Origin: Mycolicibacterium sphagni
Lineage (GTDB): Bacteria > Actinomycetota > Actinomycetes > Mycobacteriales > Mycobacteriaceae
DNA length: 64,000 nucleotides
Direction of reading: 5' to 3'
NCBI RefSeq assembly: GCF_002250655.1
Contig: NZ_NOZR01000021.1
Coordinates: forward strand, 51,639 to 115,638
Shown here: positions 16,697-25,169 of the stretch, piece by piece
How the letters are laid out: every line of letters starts with the position of its first letter
How positions within the stretch are numbered: position 1 is the first letter of the stretch
Translations under genes and position numbers: made by a program
The notes under the pieces: model-generated
Databases searched by the model: none
What the model was told of the DNA's origin: nothing
Seen by the model: the letters and a program-made list of their open reading frames with translations, nothing else

Positions 16697-18135
16697 GCCG
16701 GCGCCCAGGCCGCGATGACTTCAGTCCGGGCCTCGGCGAGCGCTGGTCCCGGAGCGCGAGGGGATCGTACGGGCCGGCGTGCGGCATCAGAGACACGCAA
16801 CACGATCGCCAGGAGCACATAGTTGGCCACCAGTGACGATCCGCCGTAGGACAGCCACGGTGTGGTCAAACCGGTCTGGGGCAGCAGATTGGTGACGCCG
16901 CCGACGGTGAGGAAGACCTGTAGTCCAAGTGTGGTTGCCAGACCGGCGCTGAGTAGCTTGCCGAAGCTGTCCCGAACAGCGATAGCAGTACGCAGTCCGC
17001 GCAGTGTGAGGATGCCGTACAACAACACCACTGCGGACAAGCCGACGAGGCCGAGTTCCTCACCAAAGGCAGCCGTGATGAAGTCGGATGACGCGACCGG
17101 GATGAGTTCGGGTTGGCCCTGGCCCAAGCCCGTGCCCATCAGTCCGCCGGTGGCGAAGCTGAACATCGACTGGACCATCTGATAGCCAGTGTTATCGGGG
17201 TCCGCGAACGGATCTACCCAGTTATGCACTCTGATCTGGACGTGGCGGAATATGTGATAGGCCACAACGCTGGCGGCGGCGAACACCCCAATCCCGATCA
17301 GAACCCAGCCCACCCGCGCGGTAGCGATGTAAACCATGGTGAGGAACGTCAGATAGACCAGCAGCGCTGCACCCAGGTCGGTCTCGAAAACCATCACGAT
17401 CATGGCGATGATCAACGCCGCGGCCAGCGGTGCCAGATCCCGCGGTCTGGGCAAGTTCAGGAATGCCGCTCTGGTGCCCGCGTATTCGAACAGGTCGCGT
17501 TTGGCTACCAGGACGGCGCTCATGAAGATGATCAGCAAGATCTTTGCAAACTCGGCCGGCTCGATCGACAGGCCCCACAGCCGAATCCACAACTTGGCGC
17601 CGTTCTGCTCGGCGACCGCCGCGGGCAAGACAGCCGGTATCGCCAGTAGTAGCAGGCCGGCGCTACCGCAAAGATAGCCGTAGCGGGCGAATATCTGGTG
17701 GTCACGAACCGCGATCAGTACGCCGCAGAATGCGCCGATCCCGACTACAGTCCACATCAGTTGCGCCAAGCCGGGATTGAGCAGTGTCGTGTCCTCTTGG
17801 CTAACGCCGAGCCGGTAGATCATCACCAGCCCCAGGCCATTGAGCAGCGCGGCGACTGGAAGCAGCACCGGGTCGGCGTCGGGTGCGAACCGCCTCACTG
17901 TGCCGTGGGCGCACAGCAACGCCGCGGCCAAAACGACGATCGCCCCCACCGCAGGACGGCCGGGGCTCTGCAAGGTTGAGGTGACGATAGTCAGGCCTGC
18001 AGCCGTCACTGCGATTGCATAACCCAGAAGTGCCAGTTCAGATCGGCGTGCTCGAGCGGGAGCGTTGCCGAGTTCGCCGACGGCATCCTGCCGCCGAAAC
18101 GTCGCACGATCGCCACGCGTCCAGAGAAAATCCAT
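16675..18135 (-). CDS. FtsW/RodA/SpoVE family SEDS protein
   Basis: 486 residues with ~10-12 membrane segments. SEDS hallmarks: GAKLWIRLWGLSIEPAEFAKILLIIF, VFETDLGAALLVYLTFLTMVYIA around the conserved Asp, FADPDNTGYQMVQSMFSFATGGLMGTGLGQG and ITAAFGEELGLVG, ending with NLLPQTGLTTPWLSYGGSS. SEDS proteins polymerise lipid II into peptidoglycan. The canonical mycobacterial rodA sits in the pknAB-pbpA cluster; none of those genes is here, so this is likely a paralogue. It is followed 3' by the NRMT transporter in convergent orientation, and its upstream neighbour is a lipoprotein 11 bp away. Confidence 0.83.
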   Translation of the reverse strand: MDFLWTRGDRATFRRQDAVGELGNAPARARRSELALLGYAIAVTAAGLTIVTSTLQSPGRPAVGAIVVLAAALLCAHGTVRRFAPDADPVLLPVAALLNGLGLVMIYRLGVSQEDTTLLNPGLAQLMWTVVGIGAFCGVLIAVRDHQIFARYGYLCGSAGLLLLAIPAVLPAAVAEQNGAKLWIRLWGLSIEPAEFAKILLIIFMSAVLVAKRDLFEYAGTRAAFLNLPRPRDLAPLAAALIIAMIVMVFETDLGAALLVYLTFLTMVYIATARVGWVLIGIGVFAAASVVAYHIFRHVQIRVHNWVDPFADPDNTGYQMVQSMFSFATGGLMGTGLGQGQPELIPVASSDFITAAFGEELGLVGLSAVVLLYGILTLRGLRTAIAVRDSFGKLLSAGLATTLGLQVFLTVGGVTNLLPQTGLTTPWLSYGGSSLVANYVLLAIVLRVSDAARRPVRSPRAPGPALAEARTEVIAAWAPAQAPRPS

Positions 18136-18146
18136 GATCCGTTCGG

Positions 18147-19385
18147 CTATCGCGCGAGCAGCATCTTGTACTGGGCGGCCGTCTGCTCGCGCGCGCCAGT
18201 TGGGTCGGCACTATGAACCTCGAATGCGAAGGTGTCGACGGAAGCAAAGCAATAGTATTCCGATGTAGTTGCAGCAGCCGGGCTTTCGCCTTGGATGCAG
18301 CGGCTGGCAGGCATGAAATCCACCCCGTTGATCGGGGCGCCTTGCTGCGTGCGCATCGCGATGTCGGCCAAATCATCAGCTAACTGGGCGGCCGCGGTCG
18401 GATCGTGCGCTTGGAAGACGGTGGTGGTGTAGTAGGACACTGCTTGAACGCCCGCGCTCGACAAGGCGCCCGCAACGTCAGGCGGGGCATCCTGAAAATG
18501 CAGTGCGCCGCGCGGCGGATACACACCGACGTTCGGGTTGGGCGGTGCCGGACGCTCTCCGGGCCACAAAGGCGGCGGCAAGGTATGCGCCAGTAGGCCG
18601 GTCGGGTCGGCGGCCAGGCTAGCGAAGTCGGCCGGGTCGGTTGGGACGAATTGGTCAATCAACGGCACCTGGAGGTCGAGGGTGCGAGCGATCAGGGCTG
18701 TTGCCGTGTCGAGATTGGGGGCGTGGGCGATCTGGCACAGCACATATGCGCCATGGGGGGTATACGAGTAGACCGTGACGGGTTGATCGGCGCCGGCGTC
18801 CAACGACGAGCTGACAGCGGATGCCTGGGCGTCGGTGTAGCCGGGAATGAGGACGGCAGGTGCGGTCGCGTCGGTCTGCTGGCTGCGCGATGCGGCCGCC
18901 ATGTCCTGGACAGCTGCTGCCGCCGACTGGGGGTCGGGGAACCGAAGCACCGCATTGACCAGTCGCCCTTGACCGCCGTCCTGCCGGTCTGAAGCGAATC
19001 CATTGATCAGGTTGTGAGCTCGCACGGCGTTGGCCACCTCTAACGGCTCGATAAGACCAACCGAGGCGGCGTCCTTCAGCGTGATCGCACGGTTGGCGCC
19101 GGGAACCACTAATGCCGGGTCAACCTGCCATGGCCCGACGACGTCGTCCGCCATCCGCCGGGCGTCGATCAGCGCTCCGACGGAAGCTGTAGCGGCGAGG
19201 CCCAGCGAAGGCAATGGTTGGGTCGGGAATGTTCCAGTGCTCAAGAGTTCAACGTCGACCGCACCGGGCCGCGGGCCACCAGGAGCTTTTACGGCAATGC
19301 CCGTTTCGTTATGCGCACAGCCGCCTATCACAACCAACATGCCAGCACCGAGCACAACGACTGCCCGTCTGCCTAACCACCACAT
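18147..19385 (-). CDS. DUF7373-like lipoprotein
   Basis: About 412 residues from the ATG at 19385, chosen because it gives a compact lipoprotein signal (MLVVIGGC, lipobox) that longer starts would bury. The mature part has two similar halves with VYSYTPHGAYVLCQIAHAP and YYCFASVDTFAFEVHSADP, and a conserved Cys pair (ASRCIQGES and EYYCFAS). This is the organisation of the mycobacterial DUF7373 lipoproteins, of unknown role. It probably forms an operon with the downstream RodA-like gene (11-bp gap), suggesting a cell-wall link. Confidence 0.75.
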   Translation of the reverse strand: MWWLGRRAVVVLGAGMLVVIGGCAHNETGIAVKAPGGPRPGAVDVELLSTGTFPTQPLPSLGLAATASVGALIDARRMADDVVGPWQVDPALVVPGANRAITLKDAASVGLIEPLEVANAVRAHNLINGFASDRQDGGQGRLVNAVLRFPDPQSAAAAVQDMAAASRSQQTDATAPAVLIPGYTDAQASAVSSSLDAGADQPVTVYSYTPHGAYVLCQIAHAPNLDTATALIARTLDLQVPLIDQFVPTDPADFASLAADPTGLLAHTLPPPLWPGERPAPPNPNVGVYPPRGALHFQDAPPDVAGALSSAGVQAVSYYTTTVFQAHDPTAAAQLADDLADIAMRTQQGAPINGVDFMPASRCIQGESPAAATTSEYYCFASVDTFAFEVHSADPTGAREQTAAQYKMLLAR

Positions 19386-19995
19386 ATGTTGTTGCCTCCA
19401 GCGCCAGCGACTGATCGCGGAACCTACACCGCCATGCCGTGGTCTAGCTGTGAGAAAGCGCCGAACCCCCTCCGCGTTGGTTGTGCGAAAAATGCTGGAC
19501 GGCAACGATACCCACGGCCCTACGTGAATCCGTTTAGCGCAATCGATGACAGCGATCGGCGGCGCTCGGTGCAACTCTCTGCGCCGCGTTAAGAAATCGT
19601 CAAAATCATGCGCGTGGCATGGAAATGAGTTGACGTGAACTCGCCGCGTCAGCACTATTGCGGCCGTGCGGACTTCGCGACGCCTAGCCTCTGTGCGGGT
19701 CTGAGCGACTGATCCATTTGTCTCGATTCAGCTCGTGCACATTGACTTTGGCTGACTGCATCATCGGGAAAGCGGCGAGTCGGGCGCAGATTGGTGATTC
19801 CGTATGAGCACGGGTAACCGATGGGGTCGAGCTCTGCCGGCCGCCGCGTTTGTGGTCGCACGCAAATTCATCGACGCGATGGTGGGCTAGTCAGGCCAAG
19901 AAATCCTCAGCGCCGCAGGTTTCGCCAAGCCCTGACCAGCATGCGGCCGTACGCGAACCAATCGCCAACCGCGGCGGCGGTTTGCGAATACTAAT
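19386..19995 (+). other. intergenic region, one doubtful mini-ORF
   Basis: About 610 bp between two divergent genes, so it should carry both promoters. I see no clear -35/-10 pair. A 28-codon frame at 19804-19890 (starting MSTGNRWGRALPAA) has a weakly hydrophobic centre but no good ribosome site, and I do not call it. Confidence 0.45.
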
Positions 19996-21051
19996 GTGAC
20001 CGATGTGATTCACGCGAAACCTGACCGCCCACAGCAGCGAGCGCGCTACCACGCAGATCAGTCCGTCAAGCCGGGCATGCTCGACTTCGCGGTGAACGTA
20101 CGACAAGGCGGCCCGCCTGATTGGCTGTTGGAGCGCCTCGCCGCACGGCTGCGTGAACTCGGGCAATATCCCACTGCTGACGACCACGGAGCGGCTGTCT
20201 CCACAGTCGCCGCTCGGCATGCGATTCCCCCCGACAATGTGCTGCTCTTGGCAGGGGGTGCGGAGGCGTTTGCTCTACTACCCGCCTTGAATCCCCGGCT
20301 CGCTGCGCTGATTGCCCCGTCGTTTACCGAGCCCGAGGCCGTGCTGACTACGGCGGGTATCGCCATACAGCATGTCGTGCTGCCAAGACCATTCGACCTC
20401 CAAGCTGCCCGAGTGCCAGACGATGCAGACCTTGTCGTCATTGGTAATCCGACCAACCCGACCGGTGTCCTGCATTCCCGGGAGGCGGTTCTCGGACTTC
20501 GGAGATCGGGGCGCGTTCTTGTCGTCGACGAGGCGTTTGCCGACGCCGTGCCCGGCGAGCCCGAGTCACTCGCCGGGCTGGGCCTACCTGACGTAATTGT
20601 GGTGCGGAGCTTGACCAAAACGTGGTCCTTGGCCGGACTTCGCGTTGGCTACGCGCTCGGCGATCCTGCCGTCCTTGCGTGCTTGTCAGCTCGGCGACCC
20701 CACTGGCCGCTGGGAACGCTTCAGCTGGAGGCGATCACAGCATGTTGCGCGCCAGGCGCGGTGGCTGCGGCGTCGGCCGAGGCTGAAAGACTCGCACAGA
20801 TACGTCTCGAGATGAGCGCTGCGCTGACGTCATTGGGCCTTGACGTCGTCGACGGGCGTGCACCGTTTCTCCTGGTCGGTGTTCCGGACGCGGAATTGGT
20901 TCGAATGTACCTTCACGACAATGGTATAGCCGTGCGCCGTTGCGACACCTTTGTCGGATTGGGCGACAATTATCTGCGCGTTGCGGTACGTGACGACTGG
21001 CAGCTGCTGCACGCCGCCCTTGCGCACGCCCTGAGGGATGTCGTTGTCTAA
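19996..21051 (+). CDS. cobC: CobC-like PLP-dependent aminotransferase
   Basis: 351 residues from a GTG. Fold type I aminotransferase: VIGNPTNPTGVLHSRE, LVVDEAFAD (Asp binding the pyridine nitrogen) and the PLP lysine in VVRSLTKTWSLAGLRVGY, with the C-terminal Arg in YLRVAVRDD binding the substrate carboxylate. It matches the histidinol-phosphate-aminotransferase-like CobC of mycobacteria (Rv2231c type), thought to act as threonine-phosphate decarboxylase in cobalamin side-chain synthesis. No other cobalamin gene or B12 riboswitch is visible nearby, so the pathway assignment is less sure than the fold. Confidence 0.78.
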   Translation: MTDVIHAKPDRPQQRARYHADQSVKPGMLDFAVNVRQGGPPDWLLERLAARLRELGQYPTADDHGAAVSTVAARHAIPPDNVLLLAGGAEAFALLPALNPRLAALIAPSFTEPEAVLTTAGIAIQHVVLPRPFDLQAARVPDDADLVVIGNPTNPTGVLHSREAVLGLRRSGRVLVVDEAFADAVPGEPESLAGLGLPDVIVVRSLTKTWSLAGLRVGYALGDPAVLACLSARRPHWPLGTLQLEAITACCAPGAVAAASAEAERLAQIRLEMSAALTSLGLDVVDGRAPFLLVGVPDAELVRMYLHDNGIAVRRCDTFVGLGDNYLRVAVRDDWQLLHAALAHALRDVVV

Positions 21052-21872
21052 CAACCCCGCTCGTAGAGCGGGATCCACCGGCTTTGGTACAAAAATCCCC
21101 ACTGCTGCATATTCGGATCGAAGACGGGAGTCACCGTCTGATCCAAATACTGAAACGGCGGCGGAGCCTGCTCGTCGCGGCGAAGCGGCTGCGGCTGGCA
21201 GGAGGGCTCGACGTCTGGGGTGTCGACGTCCGGTAGCTGCCACCACCACCAGGATGGTTCCGCGGTGGGCGGAGGCTGGTGCCATGGTCCGCGGCCGCCT
21301 GGGCCGCCTCCCGGCCCACCGGGGGGCCCACCTTGGGGAGGGCCGCCGCCAGGTCCACCCGGAGGCCCACCTTTGGGAGGGCCACCGCCAGGTCCACCCG
21401 GAGGCCCACCATCAGGTGGGCCACCAGGACCGCGCGGTGGCGGGCCTTGATCAGACATACCGCTGTCGGTGGGCGAACCACCGGGCCCGGGGCCCGGCTG
21501 GCTCACGCTGGGAGCGGGCGTGGAGCCTTCGGGCGCGCTGACCGCAGGTTCGCCGCCGGTGCTCGGTGGCGACGGCGCCGCGCTACCTGCCGAATCGGAC
21601 GGCGCCTGAGCCGAAGCGACGCCGCCACCCGTCGATGATGACGTCCCGGAATCGCTGGGCAGAATCGGTGACGACACCGAAGAACCCGAGTCACTCGAAC
21701 TGCTGGAACTACTTGAGCTGCTGGACGACGAACTCGAGTCGCTCGGCGACAGCGGTGCCGGCCCCTCGGGCAGGGGAGTGCCCGCGCTCGCTATTCCCGC
21801 TGCGCCCCAGAACAATCCAAAACTGAGCCCTGACGCAAGTGCTGCTTTGACGACTCGTTGTCGACCTATCAC
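21048..21872 (-). CDS. secreted Ser-run and Pro/Gly-repeat protein
   Basis: 274 residues from the GTG at 21872, which has GGGAGG six bases upstream. The signal peptide ends AGIASAG. Then come a run of about 15 consecutive Ser, a Ser/Thr/Pro linker, a PPGGPGGGPP(K/Q)G tandem repeat block (~155-195) and a compact C-terminus with WWWWQLPDVDTPDVEPS and FDPNMQQWGFLYQSRWIPLYERGC. The C-terminal Trp/Tyr domain may be the functional part and the rest a flexible wall-spanning stalk. Function unknown. Converges with cobC, overlapping 4 bp. Confidence 0.7.
   Translation of the reverse strand: MIGRQRVVKAALASGLSFGLFWGAAGIASAGTPLPEGPAPLSPSDSSSSSSSSSSSSSSSDSGSSVSSPILPSDSGTSSSTGGGVASAQAPSDSAGSAAPSPPSTGGEPAVSAPEGSTPAPSVSQPGPGPGGSPTDSGMSDQGPPPRGPGGPPDGGPPGGPGGGPPKGGPPGGPGGGPPQGGPPGGPGGGPGGRGPWHQPPPTAEPSWWWWQLPDVDTPDVEPSCQPQPLRRDEQAPPPFQYLDQTVTPVFDPNMQQWGFLYQSRWIPLYERGC
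21331..21408. repeat. two 39-bp tandem repeats coding a Pro/Gly stalk
   Basis: Units 21331-21369 and 21370-21408 differ at only a few bases; a diverged partial copy precedes them (from ~21301) and another follows. They lie inside the secreted Ser/Pro-rich gene and encode GGPPGGPGGGPP-type units. Copy number is likely to vary between strains. Confidence 0.75.
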
Positions 21873-22018
21873 AGGACGCCTCCCTGCACGACGCCCACAA
21901 TGCACAGCGGCAACTGATTGGGCGCATCTCCACTGCCTTTATGCGGCCGTTGACGCCAGCGTAAGGCGGGCAGCTAGTTATGCGCTCTGTTGGTGTTATG
22001 CGTCTGCTATGAACGTCG

Positions 22019-23230
22019 TCAGGCCGCGGACTTCTCCAAAATGTGGACACCGCAGGCTGATCCGAGGCCGATGACGTGCGCCAAACCCACCTTGGCATTT
22101 TCGATCTGGCGATCGCCAGCCTCACCACGCAGGTGGTGACAGATCTCCCAGATGTTCGCGATGCCCGTCGCGGCGATCGGGTGTCCCTTGGACTGCAGAC
22201 CGCCGGAGACGTTGACCGGCGTCGAGCCATCTCGCCAGGTGGCACCGGAGTTGAAGAAGTCAGCGGCACCGCCCTGCTCGCACAGCATCAGGTTGTCATA
22301 GTGGACCAACTCGGCCGTCGCGAAGCAATCGTGCAGTTCGACCAGGTCGAGGTCGCCTGGCCCAACGCCAGCCTGCTCGTAGGCGGTGGCGGCGGCATTG
22401 CGCGTCAGTGTGTTGACATTCGGCAGCACTTGACAACCCGCTTCGTAGGGATCGGTGGTCAGCACCGAGGCCGACACCTTCACCGCACGCCGACGCTGTT
22501 CGAGCGACAAGGATTTCAGCGTCTCACCGTTGCACACGATCGCGGCGGCCGCGCCATCGCAGTTGGCCGAACACATCGGCCGGGTGTTGGGGTAGGCGAT
22601 CATGACGTCGTTCATGATCTGCTCGAGCGTGAACCGCTTCTGGTAGGCGGCCAGCGGGTTCAATGTCGAATGAGCATGGTTCTTTTCGCTGATTTTTGCG
22701 AAAAGTTCGAAACTGGTGCCGCCGTACTTGTGGCCGTACTCGGTACCGATCTGGGCGAACACACCGGGCATTGCCTCGGTGCCGATCCGCCCGTCGATCG
22801 GTGCGACGGCACCGAAGCGGCCCGACGGTGACCAGACATCCGAGTCGTCCTTGGGCCGGCCGCCAGCGCCGAGAAGTCCAGCACCAGAGAGCTTTTCGAC
22901 GCCAACAGCCATGCCGTAGCGCACCTCGCCGGATTTGACTGCCATGATCGCGGTCCGCAATGCGGTGGCTCCGGTGGCGCACGCGTTAGCGACGTTGTAC
23001 ACCGGGATGCCGGTCTGGCCGATCTGCTTCTGCAACTGCTGGCCGATCCCAGCACTGGCGTTCATCAGGTTGCCCGCGGCCAGCACGCCAATGTCGGCCA
23101 TGGTCAGACCGGCATCGGCGAGCGCCGCCGTCGCGGCCTCGGCAGCCAGATCGACAGTGTCCTTGTCGGCGTGCTTGCCGAACTTCGTCATCCGGATACC
23201 GACGATCCAAATCTCGTCACTGGCACTCAT
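22019..23230 (-). CDS. thiolase-like acetyl-CoA acetyltransferase / lipid-transfer protein
   Basis: 403 residues from the ATG at 23230 (AAGGAGATGCC just before). Thiolase fold: NACATGATALRTAI holds the nucleophilic Cys, ELHDCFATAEL and GGLQSKGHPIAATG (catalytic His) follow, and GLGSACGVHIL closes the protein. These are features of SCP-x/Ltp-type thiolases used on bulky acyl chains such as sterol side chains. Together with the DUF35 gene just upstream it likely forms a two-protein enzyme in acyl-CoA or steroid degradation. The start is 35 bp from the DUF35 stop, so one operon. Confidence 0.82.
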   Translation of the reverse strand: MSASDEIWIVGIRMTKFGKHADKDTVDLAAEAATAALADAGLTMADIGVLAAGNLMNASAGIGQQLQKQIGQTGIPVYNVANACATGATALRTAIMAVKSGEVRYGMAVGVEKLSGAGLLGAGGRPKDDSDVWSPSGRFGAVAPIDGRIGTEAMPGVFAQIGTEYGHKYGGTSFELFAKISEKNHAHSTLNPLAAYQKRFTLEQIMNDVMIAYPNTRPMCSANCDGAAAAIVCNGETLKSLSLEQRRRAVKVSASVLTTDPYEAGCQVLPNVNTLTRNAAATAYEQAGVGPGDLDLVELHDCFATAELVHYDNLMLCEQGGAADFFNSGATWRDGSTPVNVSGGLQSKGHPIAATGIANIWEICHHLRGEAGDRQIENAKVGLAHVIGLGSACGVHILEKSAA

Positions 23231-23264
23231 GGCATCTCCTTGGGAAACTTCAGATGGCGGCGGA

Positions 23265-23663
23265 TCACGCGAAGGGCTCGAAGCCGAAACCGATCGCCTC
23301 GGTCCCGTTCGTGTCGGCGCCAAGCGAGTAGGTACTCAGACGCACCTTCATCCCGTCGCGAACGTGCTCGGGATCGGGTTCGACGTTGACGAGGTTGGCG
23401 CGGACCTGTGTGCCGTCGCAGTCGACGATGGAGGCGACGAAGGGGACGGGCACACCGGGAGCGGCGAAGGTGACGATGGTGAACGTTCGCACCGTGCCCT
23501 CGGTTGCCACCGGAGCGACAGCGAAATCAGTGGCGAAGCAGTTCGCGCAGGCGTTACGCCGGTCGAAGAAACGCGCACCGCAGGCCCTGCACTCATGCGC
23601 GACGAGGTGGGGTTCACCATCGTCGAGCACCAGATAGTCGACCATCGGGATCCGCTCGGCCAT
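23265..23663 (-). CDS. DUF35 Zn-ribbon/OB-fold acyl-CoA-binding protein
   Basis: 132 residues. The N-terminal Zn ribbon is CRACGARFFDRRNACANC (two CxxC pairs), followed by an OB fold (VRTFTIVTFAAPGVPVPFVASIV... with GMKVRL). DUF35 proteins bind acyl-CoA and associate with thiolases or hydratases such as ChsH2 in cholesterol side-chain cleavage. Immediately upstream of the thiolase-like gene on the same strand, matching the usual pair. Confidence 0.82.
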   Translation of the reverse strand: MAERIPMVDYLVLDDGEPHLVAHECRACGARFFDRRNACANCFATDFAVAPVATEGTVRTFTIVTFAAPGVPVPFVASIVDCDGTQVRANLVNVEPDPEHVRDGMKVRLSTYSLGADTNGTEAIGFGFEPFA

Positions 23664-23894
23664 GTGAACCTCCGTTCGTATGTCTACGTGACGCTAGCGA
23701 GCCCTCACCTTCGACCCCAGAGCGGGGTGGAGTTCGCGATTCGATGAGTTTCGATGGGTTGCGATGAAAGTAAAGAGGAATTCGAGTAGCCGACTACGCG
23801 CGCCGTGGGAACGGCGCCACCCTAGAGTTCCCGCAGCTGTCGGCATACGTTGGGATGTCCGACCCCGGCCTGTCATCGATCAAAGGGGAGCCTG

Positions 23895-24560
23895 GTGTCC
23901 GATGAACGCCGCGATGGCGTGGCGAGCTCGACCGGCGCGAGCGCATCGGGTAACCGGGACACGGCGCGACGTCTACTGACGGCGGCCGCGAACAGTGACG
24001 CCGTTGTCAGCGCCCTCATCCGCGAAATCTCCGGCGATGAGAGCACGATCGGCAGTCTCCTCGCCGCAGCGATCAACGACCCGGACCGGCTGGCCGCACT
24101 GCGTCGAACCCGGCTCCTGGATTCCGGGCCAAGCTCTGCGCTCGACAACTTCGCCGCGTTGACCGCCGAAGCGGTGGGGGCACCGTACGCGGCCATCTCC
24201 TTGGTCGACAAGGACACACAGACATTCGCCGGATGCACTGTCACCGATGGGTCCCTACCGCGCCAGTTTGGCCTGGAGTATTCGGTCTGCAAGTTCACCG
24301 TTGCCGTGGGCAATTTGTTGGTGGTCGATGATGCGGCGACGCATCCGCTATTGGCCGATCATCCGATGGTTCGCGGTGGTGTGATCCGCGCGTACATCGG
24401 GGTGCCGCTGGCCGACGGCCGCGGCCATGCGGTGGGAACGCTGTGTTGTAGCGACAATCAGCCTCACCACTGGACCACCGGGCAGATTCAGATCCTCCGG
24501 GACCTGGGCCACGTCCTCGCTTCGAGAATCTTCGACCCGCATGCCAATGAGGCAGGCTAG
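23895..24560 (+). CDS. GAF-domain protein
   Basis: 221 residues from the GTG at 23895, with AAAGGGGAG upstream. Residues ~1-70 are a hydrophilic region predicted helical; RLAALRRTRLLDSGPSSALDNFAALTAEAVGAPYAAISLVDKD begins a GAF domain that runs to the end, including DRQ-like FAGCTVTDG, FCKFTV-type YSVCKFTVAVGN and YIGVPLADGRGHAVGTLCC. It has no kinase, cyclase or HTH output domain. Such stand-alone GAF proteins may bind small ligands or redox signals (three Cys lie in the pocket region). Ligand unknown. Confidence 0.8.
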   Translation: MSDERRDGVASSTGASASGNRDTARRLLTAAANSDAVVSALIREISGDESTIGSLLAAAINDPDRLAALRRTRLLDSGPSSALDNFAALTAEAVGAPYAAISLVDKDTQTFAGCTVTDGSLPRQFGLEYSVCKFTVAVGNLLVVDDAATHPLLADHPMVRGGVIRAYIGVPLADGRGHAVGTLCCSDNQPHHWTTGQIQILRDLGHVLASRIFDPHANEAG

Positions 24561-24649
24561 ACAACGAAATGGATCAGCCAGTGGGCGACGGAGAAGCGAT
24601 CTCCGTCCCTGATCTGGCCCCGATCTACCTTCGCACGTGCCGACGGCCC

Positions 24650-25072
24650 TCAGCCGTACGCGGTATCCAAGAATCGGCTCCGCACTTCGGCTGACGGAAT
24701 CGGGCACGTGTCGTGCCTGCCTCCGATGCGATAGCGCACCCTCGCGAACCGTTCGTACAGCCAATCACGCACAAACGGCGGGATCGCATAGGCCGCATAC
24801 CCCAGTCGCCACCAGCCGCCGAGATACCCCGCGACCTGCAGCAGAGCCGTCGAGCGGATATATACCGACTCGGTAGGTTGTCCGGTATTGCGCACGAAGA
24901 CGGCGGAATCCAGGCCGATGAGCTCGGGATGGCGAGAGGCCATCTCGCGGGCGAAGTCACTGTCGAGGGCAGCGAACCGCAGGCTTCCTTCACGGTCGTA
25001 TCGAAGAATCGTGCGTACCGCGCTGTTGCAGACGCCGCATACACCGTCGTAGAGCAGAACGGGCGCGCTCAC
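24650..25072 (-). CDS. DCC-family thiol-disulfide oxidoreductase-like protein
   Basis: 140 residues. The N-terminal LLYDGVCGVCNSAV is the DxxCxxC motif that names the DCC family, followed by LRFAALDS and a C-terminal region with RDWLYERFARVRYRIGGR. DCC proteins have a thioredoxin-like fold and are predicted thiol-disulfide oxidoreductases. It sits alone between two unrelated genes. Confidence 0.85.
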   Translation of the reverse strand: MSAPVLLYDGVCGVCNSAVRTILRYDREGSLRFAALDSDFAREMASRHPELIGLDSAVFVRNTGQPTESVYIRSTALLQVAGYLGGWWRLGYAAYAIPPFVRDWLYERFARVRYRIGGRHDTCPIPSAEVRSRFLDTAYG

Positions 25073-25169
25073 AAGTCACCTCCCACAAACAGCTATCGCA
25101 CCTTCAGCATCGCAAATCGGGTCGGGGCGCGGACCCAACTGTTCCTATCGTCACAGTTCGTGTTGCCGG

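Noticed and set aside
19804..19890. 28-codon mini-gene in the gap before cobC
   Set aside because: No Shine-Dalgarno, no domain and only weak hydrophobicity.
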